A stretch of DNA of 64,000 nucleotides from Streptomyces sp. WAC05374 (GTDB taxonomy: Bacteria; Actinomycetota; Actinomycetes; Streptomycetales; Streptomycetaceae). Positions 59,112 through 64,000 of this stretch are shown here, piece after piece. The position numbers and the translations under genes were made by a program. Location of the stretch: the NCBI RefSeq assembly GCF_004353505.1, contig NZ_SMNQ01000010.1:1-64000 (forward strand), read 5' to 3'. Under the pieces are notes generated by a model. It searched no databases. It was not told the origin of the DNA and saw only the letters and a list, made by a program, of their open reading frames with translations. The first letter of the stretch is position 1. Each line of letters begins with the position of its first letter.

Positions 59112-60362
59112 ATGACGGACAGCAAGCGGCGCAGGGGCCTGGTGGCCGCGTCCGCACTGCTCGGCGGCGTAATGGTGCTCACCGGCTGCAGCGGCGGTGA
59201 GGACAAGGCCGACGCCGCCGGAAGCTCCAAGACGTCACAGTCCCAGGTCGACGCGGCGGCGGCGAAGGACGCCTCCCAGGCCCGAATAGCGATCTCGCCG
59301 AAGAACGGCGCGCAGAACGCGTCGATCAACAACGACGCCAAGGTCACCGTCAGCGAGGGCAAGCTCACCCAGGTCACCATGACCGCCCCGGACGGCACGA
59401 CCGTCAAGGGCGAGATGGCCGCCGACGGCACGAGCTGGAAGCCCACCGAGCAGCTCGAGCGGGCCACCACCTACAAGATCGCCGCCACCGCCAAGGACTC
59501 CGAGGGCCGCGAGGCCCACGAGAACTCCTCCTTCACCACCGTCTCCAAGGACAACAGCTTCATCGGGAACTTCACCCCCGAGGACGGCTCCACGGTCGGC
59601 GTCGGCATGCCCGTCTCCCTCACCTTCAACAAGCCGATCACGGACAAGAAGGCCGTCCAGTCCGCGATCAGCGTCTCCTCCACCAGCGGCCAGGAGGTCG
59701 TCGGCCACTGGTTCAACGCCCAGCGCCTGGACTTCCGCCCCGAGAACTACTGGGCCGAGGGCTCCAAGGTCACCCTCAAGCTGAACCTCGACGGCGTCGA
59801 GGGCTCCGAGGGCGTCTTCGGCGTCCAGCAGAAGACCGTCACCTTCACCGTCGGCCGCAACCAGGTCTCCACCGTCGACGCCGCAGCCAAGACCATGACG
59901 GTCACCCAGGACGGCAAGACGATCAAGACCATCCCGATCTCCGCCGGCGCCCCCGAGAACCCGACCTACAACGGCCAGATGGTCATCTCCGAGAAGTTCA
60001 AGGAGACCCGGATGGACGGCTCGACGGTCGGCTTCACCAAGGAGGACGGCAAGGGCGAGTACGACATCAAGGACGTGCCGCACGCCATGCGGCTGTCCAC
60101 GTCGGGCACCTTCATCCACGGCAACTACTGGGGCAGCGACTCCATCTTCGGCAAGGTCAACACCAGCCACGGCTGCGTGGGCCTGAACGACGCCAAGGGT
60201 GCCAACGACCCCGACCAGCCGGGCGCCTGGTTCTACGACAACTCGATCATCGGTGACGTGGTCGTCGTCAAGAACTCCAAGGACAAGACCATCGCCCCGG
60301 ACAACGGCCTCAACGGCTGGAACATGAGCTGGGCCGAGTGGAAGGCCGGCTCCGCGGTCTGA
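59112..60362 (+). CDS. Lipoprotein L,D-transpeptidase with Ig-like domains
   Basis: A 416-residue lipoprotein. Lipobox VLTGC with Cys26, a Ser/Ala-rich linker, and two Ig-like domains (about 60-150 and 150-245; ATTYKIAATAKDSEGR, LTFNKPITDKKAV). The catalytic YkuD domain covers about 250-385 with FIHGNYWGSDSIFG and TSHGCVGLND (His, Cys). The layout equals mycobacterial LdtMt2-type enzymes that form 3-3 peptidoglycan crosslinks and are hit by carbapenems. ATG 59112 has GGAG 9 nt upstream; ATG 59097 is possible. A second Ldt is at 20519. Confidence 0.92.
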   Translation: MTDSKRRRGLVAASALLGGVMVLTGCSGGEDKADAAGSSKTSQSQVDAAAAKDASQARIAISPKNGAQNASINNDAKVTVSEGKLTQVTMTAPDGTTVKGEMAADGTSWKPTEQLERATTYKIAATAKDSEGREAHENSSFTTVSKDNSFIGNFTPEDGSTVGVGMPVSLTFNKPITDKKAVQSAISVSSTSGQEVVGHWFNAQRLDFRPENYWAEGSKVTLKLNLDGVEGSEGVFGVQQKTVTFTVGRNQVSTVDAAAKTMTVTQDGKTIKTIPISAGAPENPTYNGQMVISEKFKETRMDGSTVGFTKEDGKGEYDIKDVPHAMRLSTSGTFIHGNYWGSDSIFGKVNTSHGCVGLNDAKGANDPDQPGAWFYDNSIIGDVVVVKNSKDKTIAPDNGLNGWNMSWAEWKAGSAV

Positions 60363-60372
60363 GCCACCCGGC

Positions 60373-60422
60373 ACGACGACGGGCGGCGGTCCTCCCCACG
60401 GAGGGCCGCCGCCCGTCGTCGT
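60373..60422. terminator. Terminator between the transpeptidase and XRE genes
   Basis: Perfect 17-bp stem ACGACGACGGGCGGCGG with its complement, and an inner CCTCC/GGAGG pairing, between convergent genes. Confidence 0.93.
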
Positions 60423-60430
60423 ACCCGCGC

Positions 60431-61291
60431 TCAGCGCGCCCCGGCGACCTCGTCCACGCCCCAGTTCGCCAGCAGCCGCAGCGCGTCCGCCGACGGCGAC
60501 CCCGGCTCCGCCGTGTACGTGACCAGCGCCATGTCGTGATCGTCCGGCACCTTCAGCGTCTCGTACGCCAGCGTCAGCTCACCCACCAGCGGATGGCGCA
60601 GTCGCTTGGTGCCGTGCCCCTTGTCCTGCACCGTGTGCGCCGCCCACAGCCTCCGGAAGTCCGCGCTCTTCACCGACAGCTCGCCCACCAGCGACGACAG
60701 TTGGGGATCGTCCGCCGAACAGCCCGCGTACATCCGCAGCACGCTCACCACCTCCGTCGCCTTCGCCTCCCAGTCGACGTACAGGTCACGCGCGTTCGGA
60801 GCCAGGAACACCTGCCACGCCATGTTCCGCTCGTGCGGCTCCAGCGCCGCCAGATCGCCCAGCAGCGCCCGCGCCATCCGGTTCCACCCCACGATGTCCA
60901 GCCGCCGCCCCAGCAGGTACGCGGGCACCCCGTCCATCGCGTCCAGCAGGTGCTGGAGCGCCGGGCGCACCGTCTGCGGCCGGGTGGCGGGCGCCCGCCG
61001 CTTCTTCTTGTGCGCCGGCTTCGCCAGGTGTGTCAGATGGTCGCGCTCGGCGTCCGTCAGCCGCAGCGCCCGGGCGATGGCGTCCAGCACCTCCGTGGAG
61101 ACATTGCGGCCGTTGCCCTGCTCCAGCCGCGTGTAGTACGCCACGGACACCCCGGCGAGCTGCGCCAGCTCCTCACGCCGCAGCCCCGGCACGCGGCGGT
61201 GGCGCCCGAACGCGGGCAGCCCCACGTCCTGTGGCTTCAGCCGGGCCCGCCGGGAGCGGAGGAACTCACTCAGTTCGGCACGCTGGTCCAT
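60431..61291 (-). CDS. XRE-family regulator (MmyB-like ligand domain)
   Basis: A 286-residue regulator. N-terminal HTH (LSEFLRSRRARLKPQDVGLPAFGRHRRVPGLRREELAQLAGVSVAYYTRLEQG, residues 6-60). A C-terminal MmyB-like PAS-type domain (VPAYLLGRRLDIVGWNRMARALLGD... ) follows from about 120. Members usually repress an adjacent oxidoreductase gene. It is divergent from a zinc alcohol dehydrogenase across 128 bp with two identical 13-bp repeats. GATACT lies 6 nt before ATG 61291, so it may be leaderless. Confidence 0.88.
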   Translation of the reverse strand: MDQRAELSEFLRSRRARLKPQDVGLPAFGRHRRVPGLRREELAQLAGVSVAYYTRLEQGNGRNVSTEVLDAIARALRLTDAERDHLTHLAKPAHKKKRRAPATRPQTVRPALQHLLDAMDGVPAYLLGRRLDIVGWNRMARALLGDLAALEPHERNMAWQVFLAPNARDLYVDWEAKATEVVSVLRMYAGCSADDPQLSSLVGELSVKSADFRRLWAAHTVQDKGHGTKRLRHPLVGELTLAYETLKVPDDHDMALVTYTAEPGSPSADALRLLANWGVDEVAGAR

Positions 61292-61304
61292 ACCGCAAGT
61301 ATCC

Positions 61305-61372
61305 CGGGTCGTACGCACCGGACCCGGGGCCGTTCCTGACCCTGCCAGTGGTACGCACACGGGTCGTACGCA
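61305..61372. promoter_or_regulatory. Paired operator repeats between XRE and alcohol dehydrogenase genes
   Basis: CGGGTCGTACGCA occurs at 61305-61317 and at 61360-61372, 55 bp apart, with a related GGTACGCA at about 61349. Spacing is near five helical turns on one face. Both promoters are covered. Confidence 0.6.
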
Positions 61373-61419
61373 GCACAGAGGCCTGGGTGACCCGCACAAA
61401 CACCGGCAGGCTCACAGCC

Positions 61420-62463
61420 ATGACCACGAACGTTCCCGCATACGCAGCCCCCGCCGCCAACGCCCCGCTGGAGCGCGTCACCATCCCGCGCCGGGCGGTC
61501 GGCGAGCGCGACGTGCTGATCGAGATCAAGTACGCCGGAATCTGCCACTCCGACATTCACCAGGCCCGGGACGGCTGGGGCGAGGGCATCTTCCCGATGG
61601 TGCCCGGCCACGAGATCGCCGGAATCGTCACCGAGATCGGCCCGGGCGTCACCACCTACCGGGCCGGCGACCGCGTCGGCGTCGGCTGCTTCGTGGACTC
61701 CTGCCGCCGGTGCGACCACTGCCGCCAGGGCCTGGAGCAGTACTGCGCCGAAGGCATGACCGGCACGTACAACGCCCTCGACCGCGACGGCGAGCCCACC
61801 TACGGCGGCTACTCCACCCACATCGTCGTCGACGAGAACTACGCCGTCCGCATCCCCGACGCCCTGCCCCTGGACGTCGCCGCACCCCTGCTGTGCGCCG
61901 GCATCACCCTCTACTCGCCGCTCGTCCACTGGAAGGCCGGCCCCGGCAAGAACGTGGCCGTCGTCGGCCTCGGCGGCCTCGGCCACATGGGCGTGAAGAT
62001 CGCCCACGCGCTGGGCGCCGAGGTCACCGTGCTCAGCCAGACCCTCCGCAAGCAGGAGGACGGCCTGAAGCTGGGCGCCGACCACTTCCACGCCACCAGC
62101 GACCCCGAGACCTTCGAGAAGCTCGCGGGCACCTTCGACCTGATCGTCTCCACGGTCTCCGCACCGCTGGACTTCGGCGCCTACCTGGGGCTCCTGAAGA
62201 CGGACGGCGCCCTGGTGAACGTCGGCGCCCCGGAGGAGCCCGTCTCCCTGAACCTCTTCTCCGTGATCACGGGCCGCAAGACCCTCGCCGGTTCGATGAT
62301 CGGCGGCATCGCCGAGACCCAGGAGATGCTCGACTTCTGCGCCGAGCACGGCCTGGGCGCCGAGATCGAGCTGATCAGCGCCGACCGGATCAACGAGGCG
62401 TACGAGCGGGTGCTCGCCGGCGACGTCCGCTACCGCTTCGTCATCGACGCGGCGACCATCTGA
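61420..62463 (+). CDS. Zinc-dependent NAD(P) alcohol dehydrogenase
   Basis: A 347-residue medium-chain dehydrogenase of the YahK/CAD group. GICHSDIHQARDGWG (catalytic Zn Cys), VPGHEIAGIV (Zn His-Glu), VGCFVDSCRRCDHCRQGLEQYC (four structural Zn Cys), LLCAGITLYSPL (third catalytic Zn Cys) and VAVVGLGGLGHMGVKIAHALG (Rossmann). NADP preference is likely from family. It reduces or oxidises a broad range of aldehydes or alcohols. The divergent XRE regulator and paired repeats suggest direct control by that protein. Confidence 0.92.
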   Translation: MTTNVPAYAAPAANAPLERVTIPRRAVGERDVLIEIKYAGICHSDIHQARDGWGEGIFPMVPGHEIAGIVTEIGPGVTTYRAGDRVGVGCFVDSCRRCDHCRQGLEQYCAEGMTGTYNALDRDGEPTYGGYSTHIVVDENYAVRIPDALPLDVAAPLLCAGITLYSPLVHWKAGPGKNVAVVGLGGLGHMGVKIAHALGAEVTVLSQTLRKQEDGLKLGADHFHATSDPETFEKLAGTFDLIVSTVSAPLDFGAYLGLLKTDGALVNVGAPEEPVSLNLFSVITGRKTLAGSMIGGIAETQEMLDFCAEHGLGAEIELISADRINEAYERVLAGDVRYRFVIDAATI

Positions 62464-62557
62464 CGGCCCACCGCCCCACGGGCCGATGACCTCCGGGGTA
62501 ATCGACCCCGGAGGCACGCCCCGCGAGCATGGGGTCATCCCACACGAGGAGGACCCC

Positions 62558-62914
62558 ATGCCCGCCTACGCCCTCGGCAACCTGAAGCCCCCGGCCGTCC
62601 TCGACGACGAGGTCTTCACCTACATGGAGCGCATCCAGGCCACCCTCGACCCCTTCGGCGGCCGGTTCCTCGTGCACGGCGCACCGGCCCGGGAAGTCCG
62701 CGAGGGCGAGTGGAACAGCGCCCTCGTCGTCATCGGCTTCCCGACGCTCGACCACGCACGCGACTGGTACGACTCCGAGGCCTACCAGGAGCTCATCCCG
62801 CTGCGCACCCGCCACATGACCGGAGACGTCCTGCTCATCGACGGCGTCGCACCCGGCTACGACCCGGCCGCGACGGCGGCCGCGCTCAGGGCCGCGCAGA
62901 CCGGCCGCCCCTGA
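62558..62914 (+). CDS. DUF1330 family protein
   Basis: A 118-residue protein of the dimeric alpha-beta barrel fold: AYALGNLKPPAVLDDEVFTYMERIQATLDPFGGRFLVHGAP, LVVIGFPTLDHARDWYDSEAYQELIPLRTRH and VLLIDGV. These match DUF1330. Function is unknown; related folds are monooxygenases or dehydratases of small carbonyls. GAGGAGG precedes ATG 62558. It lies 94 bp after the alcohol dehydrogenase and could share its transcript. Confidence 0.88.
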   Translation: MPAYALGNLKPPAVLDDEVFTYMERIQATLDPFGGRFLVHGAPAREVREGEWNSALVVIGFPTLDHARDWYDSEAYQELIPLRTRHMTGDVLLIDGVAPGYDPAATAAALRAAQTGRP

Positions 62915-62921
62915 CGGGCAC

Positions 62922-64000
<1,079 letters not shown>

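Overview
The window is high-GC actinobacterial chromosome, almost certainly Streptomyces. The evidence is strong third-position GC bias, GTG/TTG starts, many 4-bp ATGA/GTGA overlaps, TAnnnT -10 boxes placed 6-7 nt before start codons (leaderless mRNAs), and a gene order that includes afsQ2-afsQ1 divergent from sigQ. I see no insertion sequence, prophage, CRISPR array, tRNA or rRNA. It reads as core chromosome, cut through a gene at each end (an acyl-CoA mutase on the left, an ABC-F ATPase on the right).

Layout. 1-1.7 kb: mutase C-terminus, a LysE-type exporter and a MerR/GyrI-type regulator. 1.7-8.6 kb: a cell-envelope glycopolymer cluster with two divergent arms. It holds two polysialyltransferase-like proteins, a family 2 glycosyltransferase, a further glycosyltransferase-like protein, a CMP-nonulosonate synthetase fused to a HAD phosphatase, and a NeuB-like synthase. 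It resembles the S. coelicolor cluster associated with a Kdn-containing teichulosonic acid. 8.8-17.2 kb: an M20 amidohydrolase, a nucleoside-type BMP/ABC uptake system, cdd and deoA. 17.3-24.3 kb: HEAT-repeat and HAD proteins, a STAS protein, an ECF sigma factor with a SnoaL-like tail, an L,D-transpeptidase, an MFS/LysR pair and an alpha/beta hydrolase. 24.4-31.6 kb: add, a small secreted protein, PspC, VanZ, a lipoprotein, afsQ2/afsQ1/sigQ and a uridine-kinase-like gene. 32-41 kb: deoC with two ALDH genes, a PH-domain protein, a membrane glycosyltransferase, a phosphopentomutase/phosphoglucomutase and punA. 41-50.5 kb: a cyclotransferase-like protein, lpdA, a DeoR regulator, two TetR regulators, the biotinylated acyl-CoA carboxylase subunit, maf and a GDSL esterase. 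50.3-58.1 kb: accE-pccB, birA, an adenylate cyclase, an enoyl-CoA hydratase, a GGDEF protein and hutH. 58.1-64 kb: a sortase-type small protein, an acidic protein, a lipoprotein L,D-transpeptidase, an XRE regulator with a zinc alcohol dehydrogenase, DUF1330 and ABC-F.

The strongest system-level signal is nucleoside salvage. Uptake (BMP/ABC), deamination (cdd, add), phosphorolysis (deoA, punA), pentose-1-phosphate to 5-phosphate conversion (PGM2-like mutase), cleavage to glyceraldehyde-3-phosphate plus acetaldehyde (deoC) and acetaldehyde oxidation (aldh) are spread over 30 kb. Six of the transcription units, and no other genes I could find, carry the 12-bp palindrome CTACGCGCGTAG (four exact copies, two degenerate) inside or against their promoters. 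This is a coherent local regulon whose regulator I cannot name; a DeoR-family gene lies at 43221.

Other notable points are an ABC ATPase whose only well-placed start is AUC, and an AfsQ1-type box (GTnAC-n6-GTnAC) before sigQ. A second such box stands before a gene-free interval that ends in a terminator, so it may drive a small RNA. There is also a G-quadruplex-prone sigQ 3' region, a truncated ALDH partner, and an alpha/beta hydrolase with Gly at the nucleophile position. Starts were chosen from ribosome-binding sites, leaderless promoters and family alignments recalled from memory; no database search was run.
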